Shown here piece by piece: positions 49,195 through 60,657 of a stretch of 64,000 bases of DNA. Positions within the stretch are counted from its first letter, which is position 1; each line of letters starts with the position of its first letter. Below the pieces are notes generated by a model. That model was not told the DNA's origin. It did not search any database and worked only from the letters and a program-made list of their open reading frames with translations. The stretch comes from Antedon bifida (taxonomy: Eukaryota; Echinodermata; Crinoidea; Comatulida; Antedonidae), in NCBI GenBank assembly GCA_963402885.1, contig OY727101.1:19630417-19694416 (forward strand), written 5' to 3'. Made by a program: the position numbers and the translations under genes.

Positions 49195-52100
49195 GACGTT
49201 TGTGATGAGGTTATTTTAACGTCCATCTTGAAAACATGGCGACAGTCGTAGCAACGAGTCACTTTCTGCAAAATTGTTCCTCACTATAGATAATATATAG
49301 TTAGACTTAAATAAAATGTGTTTAGGAAAAAGAACTTCTGACTATTAGCTTATTAACTTCTTTTACTTAGCTTATTTAGAAAAGTTACCATTTAGTTAGC
49401 AAAAGTTTGCATTTAGTTTTAACACAAGTTCCTATAGTTTCCATAAGTTCCCATTAGTTACCAAAGTTAGTTACCAAAGTTCCCATTTAGTTAGCACAAG
49501 TACTTAATACAGTACAGTAGTTAGCTAATGAAAGCATTAGGCCTCTAACCTTCTTGATTAATATTTTTCAATTTTACTACTACTAGGCCTTTTTTTAATA
49601 TTGATCTTATACCAATTTGTTTTTATAGGTTTTGTTTGTTGTTATTGTCACTTTTTTCCTCTTTTCCTAAAAAATGTAAGCACACATTTTTGCAATATTC
49701 TAATGATCGAACAAGTCTTAAATATTATAATATATTAACATATAAAAATATGAAATGCAGTAAAATACAGTATACTGTATTTTATATGTTAATATTTATT
49801 ACTGTTTTTTGAGTATAAATAGTTTTTGAATTGAATTGAACTTTTATTAGTGCAAAAACTCCAAGAAATATTGATCTGTTTTGTGGCTCATCCATCAGAA
49901 TTAACAAATTATCTTTTAGATAGTGATATTTAGCTATTTTCTTTTATGATGTATTAATATACACATTCTTTAAATTCTAAACATACTTCGCTATACCTCC
50001 CATAGTTAGGCTTGTTGCCATGGAAATGCTTAACCTCATTACTATGGCGATGTTTAACCTCGTTACGACTGAGGAGGGCAAAGTGGTGTACCTCATGCAA
50101 AGAACCGGATTCCAGATGGAAAATAATCAGGGCTGAATACAAATTATTATTCATTTTTAAAGCAAGGTAGGCCTTGATCATTGAAGAAGAAACTGGGTTT
50201 ATTTAGTCACTAGCTCACAATTGTTGAGATGTCAAATTTTTCAACTTTTAATGAAGAATGATAATTATGTTGAAAGTTACAGAATAAATAAAAATACCTG
50301 TAAAGTAAATGCCAATGTGTTGGTTCCATAATCATTCGTAACAATTAAAGTAACAATTATAACATATTTTTAATTAGTTAAGTCTGTAATTATTTTAAAA
50401 TTAATTTGAGGACTAATAGTATTTTGTACCTTATACTATAGACAAAAACACAATCTCTTATATCTTTTAAATTATTCATAAATTTGCTTTTAAAAATTGA
50501 TTTTCATCATAATTACTTATTCATGAGTTTCAAAATGTTAAGGTTAATTTCAACATTACGGTACATTTTAAATTAAAATTGTACCGAAATAATTGAACCA
50601 TGCAAAAAGTAGGTCATATATTGAAAAGGTCAAATGTACTGTCTACTGCCACTAACCAGTTCTGGCCGCCTAGGCTACTTGTATTTTTCAAATCATCGAT
50701 TAGGAAAATTATTAAATATATTTCATATGGGACCCCTCCAAATGTATGAATAAATAAATAAAAATAAAAGTATGAATAAAAAATTTCAGAAAATAATTTT
50801 TAATTCTTTACTTTGTTTGTATTTAACTAAGTATAATTAGAAACTGAGAAATTTGGATTGACGATAGGTCCTCTTTATGTATGGGGTACGGACCAAAACA
50901 GTATGTATCTTACATATTGAATTTATTAAATGGATGAGAGTGTACTCTAATGTACTTTAATTAATATTAATTAGTATAGGTTAGGGCTAGCTAGTCTAGA
51001 ATAGGCTAGTTTATTCTATAACAAAAATAAATATTAAAATATTCTTGGCTACAACAAAAATCTTTCTTATAATTATATTATTATTAAATAAAATGACAAA
51101 CATGATAATAATTAATATTAAGGGTTGCCAAGCAAGGCCTAATCTTTTTTTATATAAAACAAGTGTATTAATATAATAAAACTAGCCTCAGCAAGCGGGC
51201 AAAGTGTTTATTATGATCAAGTAACCATTGTTTATTGAGACATTACAGGTAAACAATGTCGATCTGTGGTAGGTCTAGGCCGCAGGCCGCCTAGGCACAC
51301 AGTGATAAGAGAGGGAGATACCCGATCTGATTAACCCCAAAACAAACCAATGAAAACACAGTCACACCACCACCAAACAAGTTTAAGTTGTCATGACAAA
51401 TAAAACTTTTGTATCAATTTAAGATACTATAAACATACATACCTAAACCATTTTGTGCTATACCATGTACGAATGTAACCAGAAAACTTCACGATGGTAA
51501 GATATTTTTAGTAACTTGTTATTTTGTTAATCAATTCTTCGTACAAAAAAAGGAAAACACGATCACATTTTTCTCCACCAACCACCAGCAGCAGACTATC
51601 AATCGCCCTCATGCGGCGGTATCGAGGCGGAAATATGACGTCACAAAACAAAGTTATTGAAAAACAAACTTTTTTTTAACTTTTATTTTTAAGACTTCGT
51701 ATAAAAAACACGAAAAAAAGTACTAGTTATAAAGTCGTTTCATATATTTCGATTTTAACTACCTATTATTAACTCAGGAATATACTTTTTTCTTTTTCTA
51801 AAACAGAAAAAAGAAATACATAATTGACTGAAAAATTTAAAATATCTATGTAAAATAAATTACGTTTAAACGGGTAGTATTTAGTAAATTTTAAAATACA
51901 TTTAAAAAAGGTAATATTAATAATAAGTATTAACTGAAAAAGGAAGATTAATTTCGAGTACCTTTATATAAGTTTAAGATCTAATAAATGGAGTGAATTT
52001 CTTTTTTGTTGATCAAAGAAAAAAACGAAATACAGTGTATATTTATTTACGTATTTATTTATCATATATGTTTTCTTCTTCTACTTCGTAAGGTAGGCCT

Positions 52101-52799
52101 AACCATCAACAAAAGAAAATTTAACTGTTTTATTGTTCAATGTTGCAGACATAACAAAAATTGTTTGCCGGTATGAGACGACAGGGAACAGGGATACAAA
52201 TTTAAACATTTCAATCAAATTATAAATTTATATGAACATTTTAAAACCAAAGTTATAATTAAGACTATTACTAATAGAGCCCATGAAACCGAATCAAAAT
52301 AGTATTTTTTAAATGTATTTAGATTATATAGGCATATTTACGTATTTATTTATATATTTTGATTTTATTTTGCTTGTTACTTGAAGTTGTATTTCTTCTC
52401 CGGACCATGGGGTGCCGGATATTACCCAGCATCACCTTGTTTTCAGCTTATATTTTTTTTACATTTAAACAAAATTATAATTAATTTTACATAAATATTT
52501 ATTGTCTTTTAATGTGATGCAAAATAATAAATCGTTATTAATTATTGATTGAGCTATGTCACACACGTTTGTCACAGAAATTTGAAACGCGTCAGTCAAA
52601 CCGTTGATGCAAATGCAAAGAAACGCAACAACGTTCCGCTCTGCTGGATTTTGTTGACATACATGACCTGACTACTCTTGCAGGAGGTTTTTTAGTAGCC
52701 TAGTTTTATGCTAAAAATTCAGGCTAAATCGATACGTGCAGGTATTGTCTTTTCCATGTACATTTTCTACAATAGTAAAAGAACAAAAGAGAACTTGAG
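49195..52799. other. Divergent intergenic region between the 601-residue gene and LACTB2
   Basis: No gene was recognised. It contains degenerate tandem repeats at 49385-49510, a GC-rich island at 51240-51310 and a CRE (TGACGTCA at 51636-51643) beside CGGCGGTATCGAGGCGG, a plausible promoter or unannotated first-exon site. The last 300 bases should hold the LACTB2 promoter. Confidence 0.45.
49385..49510. repeat. Degenerate tandem repeat
   Basis: Variants of AGTTACCAAAGTTCCCATTT and TAGTTAGCAAAAG recur five to six times. Confidence 0.7.
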
Positions 52800-53669
52800 A
52801 TGACGACTTTTATACCACAAATCGAGAAGCTTTCCTCTCGAATAATTCGAGTGTTGGGTTGCAATCCAGGCATGATGACATTACAAGGAACGAATACTTA
52901 CGTTGTAGGTACGGGGCGCAAACGAATCCTAGTTGACACAGGAGAAGACAAAAAACCAGAGTACATATCTAACTTAAAGAAAGTTCTGAAGGATTCAGGA
53001 TCAACCCTTCAAGAAATTTTAATTACGCACTGGCACCACGATCATACTGGAGGAATCGTTGACGTTATACGGGAATTACAACTCGACACGGATAATGTCA
53101 AAGTATCGAAGTTCCCGAGAAATCCAATTTTGGAAGAAAAAATTGATGATGAACGTATACAGTACAACTACCTGAAAGACGGCGATGTCGTAAAAACCGA
53201 AGGAGCCACATTAAAAGCAGTTTATACGCCAGGCCATACCGATGATCACATGGTTCTATTTTTAGAAGAAGAGAACGCTGTCTTAACTGGAGATTGTATT
53301 CTTGGAGAAGGCACAACCGTATTTGAGGATCTGTTTACGTATATGCAGTCGTTGCAGAAATTGATGGGATTTTCTCCTACGATATTGTACCCAGGTCACG
53401 GTCCAATTGTCAACGAGGCTATGGTCAAGATTCAGATGTACATTGACCATCGTAACATGCGGGAAAGGCAGATTGTGGATGTGTTAACAAAAAATGATAA
53501 ACCAATGGAATCGATGGAGATTGTAAAAATTATGTATGCAGATGTTGGGGAACACCTGCATATGGCGGCCAATGAAAATGTCTGTCACCATCTATCTAAA
53601 CTTGTCAAAGAAAATAAGATCATTCAATTGAAAGAAGGGGTTGTATCAAAGTGGAATGCAAATTTATAA
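52800..53669 (+). CDS. LACTB2: LACTB2, metallo-beta-lactamase-fold endoribonuclease, intronless
   Basis: One uninterrupted frame of 289 codons matches human LACTB2 (288) end to end. Zinc ligands are all present: THWHHDH (His77, His79, Asp81, His82), the TPGHTDDH motif (His146), GDC (Asp165) and PGHG (His200). The C-terminal winged-helix-like part ends KWNANL. The vertebrate protein is a mitochondrial single-strand RNA endonuclease that affects mtRNA turnover. No mitochondrial presequence is obvious, as in human. The start is the ATG giving MTTFIPQIEKLSSR, at the family's usual position. Every other well-supported gene here has many introns, so this copy is either an old retrogene or a lineage that lost all introns. 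It is followed closely by two AATAAA signals. Confidence 0.96.
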   Translation: MTTFIPQIEKLSSRIIRVLGCNPGMMTLQGTNTYVVGTGRKRILVDTGEDKKPEYISNLKKVLKDSGSTLQEILITHWHHDHTGGIVDVIRELQLDTDNVKVSKFPRNPILEEKIDDERIQYNYLKDGDVVKTEGATLKAVYTPGHTDDHMVLFLEEENAVLTGDCILGEGTTVFEDLFTYMQSLQKLMGFSPTILYPGHGPIVNEAMVKIQMYIDHRNMRERQIVDVLTKNDKPMESMEIVKIMYADVGEHLHMAANENVCHHLSKLVKENKIIQLKEGVVSKWNANL

Positions 53670-53707
53670 ATAAAAATGACGTCATTTGGCGTACTGTATT
53701 CAATAAA
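53669..53707 (+). terminator. LACTB2 polyadenylation signals
   Basis: AATAAA overlaps the stop codon's last base (53669-53674), and a second lies at 53702-53707. If the second is used the 3' UTR is only about 50-60 bases. Confidence 0.5.
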
Positions 53708-54420
53708 AAAATTGTTTCGAGATAAATTAAATTGGAAAAACCTTTATTAATATGCTCAACAGAAGATTTTTTTTTTTCAAAATTGTATTAATTTAATTAA
53801 CAAGTTTTTGTTGTTGAGTACTACTTGTTCAAAATACTCGCCAATGAAAAAAAAAACAATACTCAAGGAAGCCAACAACGATCGAATATATAAATAATAA
53901 ATGTTGAAGGTAGAAGATTGTGTTCAATATTTGACCTGGACACGACCTTGATTGCGAGAAAAGCCAACTAAATCTGATATTGAATCTGCTTCCTGGGATT
54001 ATGATAGTGAATAGCAATTTAACTCAATAAAAATATTTTGGTATAAATAAATAAATTGAAATATTATAGATGTTGTGTGGTGTTTTATTGATGGCTCTTG
54101 TAATACCCATGCCATATTATGCTATGAGGCGCCAAGTGTGTCAGTTGTTAATTATAAATAAAATACTGATGCCATTTTATAAATAATGAAATTTATTATA
54201 ATACTGTACTAAATAATGAAATTATACAGCGTCATTATTTATAAATAATGATTTGTGTAATTGTACTACAGTAAACCTATAATATTAAAATTGAATATAA
54301 ATTGCATAAATATATGCTTTAAATGAAAACAAATGATCATGCAATCCCAGACACTGTAATTATGAATATAAAGGCCAGACTGACCGACAGAAGAACTGAA
54401 AAGACGGGCATCTACAAAAA

Positions 54421-54462
54421 TACGTCAGACGATCCAAGAAATGACGCATGTAAACGCGTCAT
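54421..54462. promoter_or_regulatory. CRE/ATF-like sites upstream of ATG14
   Basis: TACGTCA at 54421 and an inverted pair ATGACGC...GCGTCAT at 54441-54462 lie 65-106 bases before the ATG14 start codon. CREB/ATF factors bind such half-sites; that they do so here is inference. Confidence 0.35.
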
Positions 54463-54526
54463 GAAAAGCTGATGAAATGATCCCACAATTCAATTCCTGT
54501 TTCACAACAAAAACATTGAAAATGCA

Positions 54527-57500
54527 ATGGAGAATGACGACGACGATCACTGCAACGAAGACGAAACACTTTACCCTTTAAATCGAGGATTAAGGATTGC
54601 CTTTGAACGTTGTCCATCTTGTAATACAACAAATCGGCCATTCACCTGTCAGAATTGCATAATAAACGGCAATTATTGCCATTCAAATAATGATAATGAA
54701 ACGTAAGTGAGCTAGGCTACTGCAGCTAGGCCAGTGAGGGTTGGTGACAGCTGAAGCTGCAGGGCGCAGCAGCCGTCCAGTTCTATTTTTAATGGATGAC
54801 GCACTGGCTGTGGGTGTTTGCTGAATCACAATAAATAGTGTGACATTATGCATACCACCGTACCTAGCTTCTAGCTACTTTAAATGTTAATGTTAAGCCC
54901 GAAAGATAGGTGTAGCATTTAAACATTAATTGAAAAATATATATATTGAAAACAAATATTAAATTAAATGAATAATTATTCAGATTCAATGATGGATATT
55001 GATTTTGTAAACTGTTTATGTAAATATGATTACTGCGAAAAGGTGCATTCATGCAAGATTTTTAAACGCATATTTGCCCGCATTTACCCAATAAAAAACA
55101 TCCAGCTATAAATTATAAAATTTATTTATGAATTTAGGAGTTCATAACTGATGGCTAAAAGCTCTTGTCTACAAAAAAAGTGTGATGTGCCCAAATATGG
55201 TAGTGATATGCCCAAATATGGTAATGATATGACATCATCATGTCCATATATGGGCACATCACAGTTAGATAATAATAATGAATTTATAGATAGTGTAGAC
55301 AGAGCTTTATTTCTTTCTTTTTTTCTTTATTTATTCAGGTTTGCTAAAAAGCTTGAAAGATATGAAAAGTACAAGTCAGGAGAACATAGTAATATTTATC
55401 AACAGTAAGAAGATGAACAAGTTATTATTTCAATCAAAAATAGTGATGTAGCCACAATAAATAAGTAGTGCGGGTTAACGCAAGAAAAGTGAACAATCTT
55501 TGTTGAAGCCAGTGGGTTGTCAAAGGCCTCTGTGAAAAAGTGGTCAGGTTGAAACTATACCAACCGTACTGGTGGCTACGGCCCTGCAATATGCAGCAGG
55601 GGTGGATCCTTCCAGTTAAAAAATAGATTCCAAAAAGTAGTTCTTAATTTAATTTGATAGTCTGTCAAAAGAAGTGCCCCAGATTTCACAGTAATACTGC
55701 AGGGTTTCTCTCATAGAAAAAAATGATAACAAGGCCTACAACTGTACTTAATGGTCGATCATTAAATTTCTCATATACTATCTAATTTTTTTTATAGGTT
55801 GTGTACTAAACTAGATGAGAGATTAATAAAAGAAGCAAAGGTACTGTATAACATTTTATGACTTTGTAATTCATTTTTTTTTTAAACTAACATGGGCTTA
55901 AGCCAACAAATATCTATATTTGGGGGTGGGATTATACATGAGGACCACATTTTGTAGTGGGTTTAATCATTTATATTGAGGTTGCCTTATAATACTAGTT
56001 AGAGGTAATATACTTTGTAATCATTTCTTTGTATTTTCCAACAGGTCTGTGAATTGAAGCAACGTAGAAAACGAGTAGAGTTTATGAGAAAAGCCATTAA
56101 AGAAATTAAAAGCAAGAAAATTGAAGGTAATGCTAAATATAAGCAACCCTTCTACTGACATAAATAGACCATTATTGTAAAATCTCTGGTATAATCAAGC
56201 ATTCACCACTTCTCAATGATCAAATCCTCATTTGCCAAATGGACACAATATATTATATTTATTTTCAATTATTGTTTCTCATTCATATTGTTTCTATACA
56301 TAATCATAAAAGTTTATCTTTATTTTCTTTTATAGATGAGACCATTTTGAGTGCTTTAAACGAAAAGGTCAAACAGTTTGAAACTAAAGCTAGGAGTCAA
56401 CGTCATAAACTAGACAAGATCAAGAAATATATAGGTAAATACTATAAAAGAATGAGTCTGTTTTGACCTTGGAGTTAGCTTGTTTCTGCCCATATAAATT
56501 GATTGTTCAAAGCTGTGTTGTTAATCAAATTTAATTATAAATTAATTTTTCAGAACAATATAAAGAAAATTTAAGCGATAAGAGGTACAAGTTGGATGAA
56601 CGTGAAGAAGAACTGCGGGAGATTCGCCAGAAACGAGTCACAGAACTTATCACGCACATATTCCCGATAGAGGAAACGCAAATGTAAGAGAAATCAATGC
56701 TTTTTTGTTTTTGTACATTTTTTTCCCATTGTCCTCACACCTACTGTGAATGTTGAAAGCTGGAAAATTACAATATTTTTATTTACAATCAATAATACAT
56801 GGTACATGATAACCAATCAAATGGCATTGATACACCTTAGGTGTGTTATAAATGAACTTAATCTTTTATTAGATTGTGGATGACCTGAATTTGACCTGAA
56901 TTACATTAGGAAGCTCAGGATGCAGTATCATAATCAGGAATTATATTAATCCTGTAAGCTTCTTCCAAGTCCTTGATGCGTTTATATAATTCAGTTAATC
57001 CCACTATAGTGTAATATCTATTTTAAGCCTTTTTGGTGTTGATATGATAAATCTACTATCCATTAGTGAGTATGTATGCTTTATAGCAGTTTGTATGTTT
57101 GGGGAAATTTCTTGTATAGATAAAAAGGAAACTGATGGTTTCTTTTTCCTCCAGTGATTACAAACGTGAAGGTGATGACGAGACTGACGACCTTGTAGCG
57201 GCACTGGCAGAAGCGCGCCAGACCTCGTTCGTAAGAGGTCAATGGGTGTTTTCGGAGAACCAGAGCGAAGTGCAATATTTCATAGTTGTTGAGGAAGCTC
57301 TGTTGCCTGGTAACGGAGACTATTCAGCATACACTGCGTGGAGTAAGTTGTCTTACAAATAAATGATAGTACATCTATTGTTTTGTGTGTATAAGTATAT
57401 CTTCATTGTCATAAGTTCCACAATCAATATATTAATTATTATTGTGGAACTAGGAGGCCTAATAGAAGGCCTACTTTAAGTAGTGTCTGTGTGTGACAGT

Positions 57501-59527
57501 GGCTGTTTGTGAACTAGTACACCAGGGTAACCCCCTACTTGCCTCTAAAAGATGTACTAGGTTCTATAAAGTGCATGCAAGCATTTTGATTATGGCTACG
57601 TATTACTGTTTTACTGTCTTAAGTGCTCGGCCACTTATCGCTTCAAAATTGTACATGCGTACATGCGTATGCCGACCCAAATTAGAATTGATGATACCAT
57701 ACCACGCCTTTTCCTCTTGATAAAAATAAATACAATTGTGAAAGCTATTGATCTCTCACCTGCTAACAAAAGATACATAGCTCAGATTTAATAATTTTTT
57801 TATCAAATAATAATTAAATATTTAAATGTTTTCTTGTGTTTAGTTGAAGCTAATGAGCCTTTGTTACGAGGTCCAGGAACAGAAGTTGAATCGCGCAACC
57901 CTGCATTTCAACTAGGGGCTGCGTTATGCTTCACTGCACACCTTGTCTGCCTACTATCATTCTATCTTGGTGTTAGCCTACCTAGGAAGCTGTGTTTTAG
58001 GTACGAACCATTCATCACAGTTGGATTGAGTAGGATAAAGACTTGTCAAGTACCAAAATACTATCATTGCCTGTGCATGCTTTAAAACCTGTCGTTATTA
58101 AGAGAGCTTTAAACCCAATTATTACAATGTCTCAATGCCCCTATTATGCCACTCTTATTAATAAAAGTTAAATGGTTTGGGCACCTATCTGTAAAACAAA
58201 CAAGTTGAAATATCTGTTTTAACAGCCAACCCCTTTTCAGAGGACACTCCTATAGGGGACAATTTGTTGGGTCCCATCAGTGCTCCCTTTTATCCACAAA
58301 TCTCTGTCTACACTATCACTATTATGTGACAGAAAAATGTGATGTGCCCATATATGGACACAATGATGTCATATCACTACTATATTTCTATAATATTTAG
58401 GCACATCACACTTTTTTTGTCAAACTAGTTTGATAGTGCAGACAGAGCTTAAGTTTGATTCATTATTGGAGATTTATTTTGATTAAATTGTTTTTCTAGT
58501 GAATTCTGTGGCAAGGATTTGAGCTCGTCAAAGTTCAGTAAATCAGTTGCCAACCTTAATGCTAACATCATGTACCTGTGTAGTTCCCAGGTAAAGCTGT
58601 ACATTAAAAAAAAATTTTGTTATTGGCACATTGCCAAGGATTGCCAATAGCAAATCACTGATGCATGCACCAATTAGTGGCAAGCATGTGATGATCTGTT
58701 TATAAAAAAAGGTCTTATGAATAAAATATACTGACACCAGGCAGGATTTGAACATGGGATTACGAGAAAGCGATATATAGCAAAAATTGATTATCAGTAT
58801 ACACCATTATATATTAGTTTACAACACACAATTTTAATCACACCAACTATATTGATATTGATTACAGAATATACCTTCTGAGAAAATCCTATCGTATGGA
58901 ACGCTGAGGAATATACTGACATTGTTGGATCCATCTAGCGGCCATCTTGGAAGGTAATCAGATATATTTTGTTTAAGCTTTGTCTACACTTTATGTGACA
59001 ACAAATATACCATATTTGGGCACATCGCAGGGCCGTAGCCAGCATGAGACAGATGAGGCGCTCGCCTCATCTGAAATTTTCAATTTTCTTTGCCCAATCC
59101 AATTCCCCAACAGAGATAGTCATATTGTTATATTAATATGTGTTTTTTATTTTATTCAACGTTTAGGTGTGGTCCATTTGATGTAACCGTATTCTTATCT
59201 GAAGCCGGACTGCTATCTCCAGAAGTAGTTTTAAGCGATTCTGATAGCAGCGATATCGGAGCAATTGATGACGATGAAACTGACGTCGCCAAAGCAGACG
59301 AATGGGAAGACGTCCCTAAATCGAGTATTGTTACCATTCCGTTTCCAAACAGCCAATCAGCAATGAACTTAGGCCAGCAAGACGTGGCACCCAGGCGATC
59401 AAGTTTAAACGTTACCGCAAGCGTTCATACTGCTGGCGGTTTGGTGTCGTCTGCGGCAGCTTCGGTGGCATCGCTCTGGCGATACACCACTGGTTCGAAC
59501 TCATCCTCCCCACCAGATAAAAGTTGA
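54527..59527 (+). CDS. ATG14: ATG14 (Barkor), autophagy-specific subunit of the Beclin 1-VPS34 complex
   Basis: Eleven exons: 54527-54702, 55339-55404, 55798-55840, 56045-56126, 56336-56434, 56554-56683, 57155-57342, 57844-58000, 58500-58590, 58868-58953, 59167-59527. Phases close to 492 residues, the human length. Features: an N-terminal zinc motif CPSC/CQNC (Cys29, 32, 41, 44) needed for ER targeting in vertebrates; charged coiled coils (~60-205) ending IFPIEE; an UVRAG/ATG14 core ([45 protein letters not shown]); an acidic linker; and a C-terminal BATS segment ([17 protein letters not shown]) like the human membrane-sensing helix. It directs PI3-kinase complex I to make PI3P at autophagosome start sites. 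The start is the second of two nearby ATGs, the only one in frame. Introns carry family 1 MITEs. Confidence 0.97.
55159..55306. mobile_element. MITE family 1 in ATG14 intron 1, damaged ends
   Basis: AGCTCTTGTCTACAAAAAAA on the left and GATAGTGTAGACAGAGCTTT on the right. AAATATGGTAGTGATATG is duplicated inside. Part of the right arm is replaced by an AT-rich insertion. Confidence 0.8.
58221..58295 (+). mobile_element. MITE family 2, partial
   Basis: TTCAGAGGACACTCCTATAG and GGACAATTTGTTGGGTCCC match the family 2 left arm. It is directly followed by a family 1 copy. Confidence 0.5.
58299..58452. mobile_element. MITE family 1 in ATG14 intron 8, complete
   Basis: CTCTGTCTACACTATCAC and GATAGTGCAGACAGAGCTTA bracket a near-palindromic interior. 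It ends about 48 bases before exon 9. Confidence 0.85.
58972..59028 (+). mobile_element. MITE family 1 in ATG14 intron 10, truncated
   Basis: TTAAGCTTTGTCTACACTTT, then ATATTTGGGCACATCGCAG. The right half is replaced by another repeat starting GGGCCGTAGCCAG, a motif also found inverted near 55570-55585. Confidence 0.7.
59050..59073. repeat. Perfect 11-base inverted repeat
   Basis: CAGATGAGGCG and CGCCTCATCTG are separated by two bases, in ATG14 intron 10. Confidence 0.85.
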
Positions 59528-59606
59528 CGTTACGTACTGTTGTACCCTAGTTTATTTTTAATTAATGTAAAATTCGAAACTTAAGAGTATGTTTACTGTG
59601 TTGTAC

Positions 59607-59686
59607 ATTAACCGGGTTATCAATTAACTGGGTTATGCATTAACCGGGTTATCCATTAACCAGATTATCCATTAACCAGGTTATCC
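59607..59686. repeat. 16-base minisatellite in the ATG14 3' UTR
   Basis: Five units of ATTAACCGGGTTATCC with few changes. It falls between the stop codon and the first AATAAA, so it is probably transcribed. Each unit has an AACC...GGTT near-palindrome. Confidence 0.9.
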
Positions 59687-59718
59687 AAACATTGGTCTTT
59701 GTATAAAATTCAGTCAAG

Positions 59719-59724
59719 AATAAA
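59719..59724 (+). terminator. ATG14 polyadenylation signal
   Basis: This is an early AATAAA after the stop, giving a 3' UTR of about 210 bases. Another AATAAA lies near 60360. Confidence 0.45.
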
Positions 59725-60526
59725 TATATAAATATTTATGCAGAGAATGTTCCTACTGAATCAATACTAGTGCAATGTTAGTGTCAAAGGTTACTTAAAC
59801 AAAAGTTTACATTTAGAGAGCCGAAAATGAATACAGTTCCAACATAATTTATCAATATTATGGAAATAAGACACGAAATTGTTACCAACTTATTCCGGGA
59901 GCTTTCGAAGTACTGTAATCTGCATAAATTATTTTCACAAACATTTTGTTTAAGAACTATTAATGTAAACTTAACTTTTTTCGATAAATTTTTGCTGTAG
60001 GTAATATTATTATTATATATAATATTTAATGTTTTTAAATGTTACATTTTCTTAAGTAGACTAAGGGGTTTGGTATTGGGGAAAAAGAAGAAAATATAGA
60101 AAAATATGACAAAAGTCCATATAAAAAAACAACATTACGTGCATTATTTGTTCAAGTTTTTAACATTGATTATATTTTAGTAATTGTGTTCATACACAAA
60201 CGTATAGAATATCATATTGTTTTGTCATTACGTATTTTTTATTTAGAGGTTTTTTTTAAAGTTTACAATATCAAATATGTTTTTTGATAATTGTATTATA
60301 TTTTTTCCAAATGGAAGTACGGCAATGGCTTGCTTTAATAGTTTAAACATGTTTTTGAATAAAATAAATTGATGCAAATTGTATATGGGTTACTGTATAA
60401 TGTTTTCAATGTGTTTATATTCTTATCAATAGTCAAAGAGGAGGAGGGGTGGGGCACAACCTCTGAAATGTCTTCACCAGGAGTAGGAAGGTCCCCTATA
60501 TGACCCAACATACATGACCCTTAATT

Positions 60527-60657
60527 ACAGTGCTCCCCTGAATATTGGTCACAAACACACAGTACATTTCTTTTGTTCGTTATAAACAAGCAATTATCCC
60601 ATTGATAAGAATGTCCTCTGAATAGGGGTATCCCAAAGTAGGGGTTCTCCTATACTG
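60527..60657. mobile_element. MITE family 2, diverged
   Basis: TACAGTGCTCCCCTGAATAT on the left and CCTCTGAATAGGGGTATCC with GGGGTTCTCCTATACTG on the right. Confidence 0.5.
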
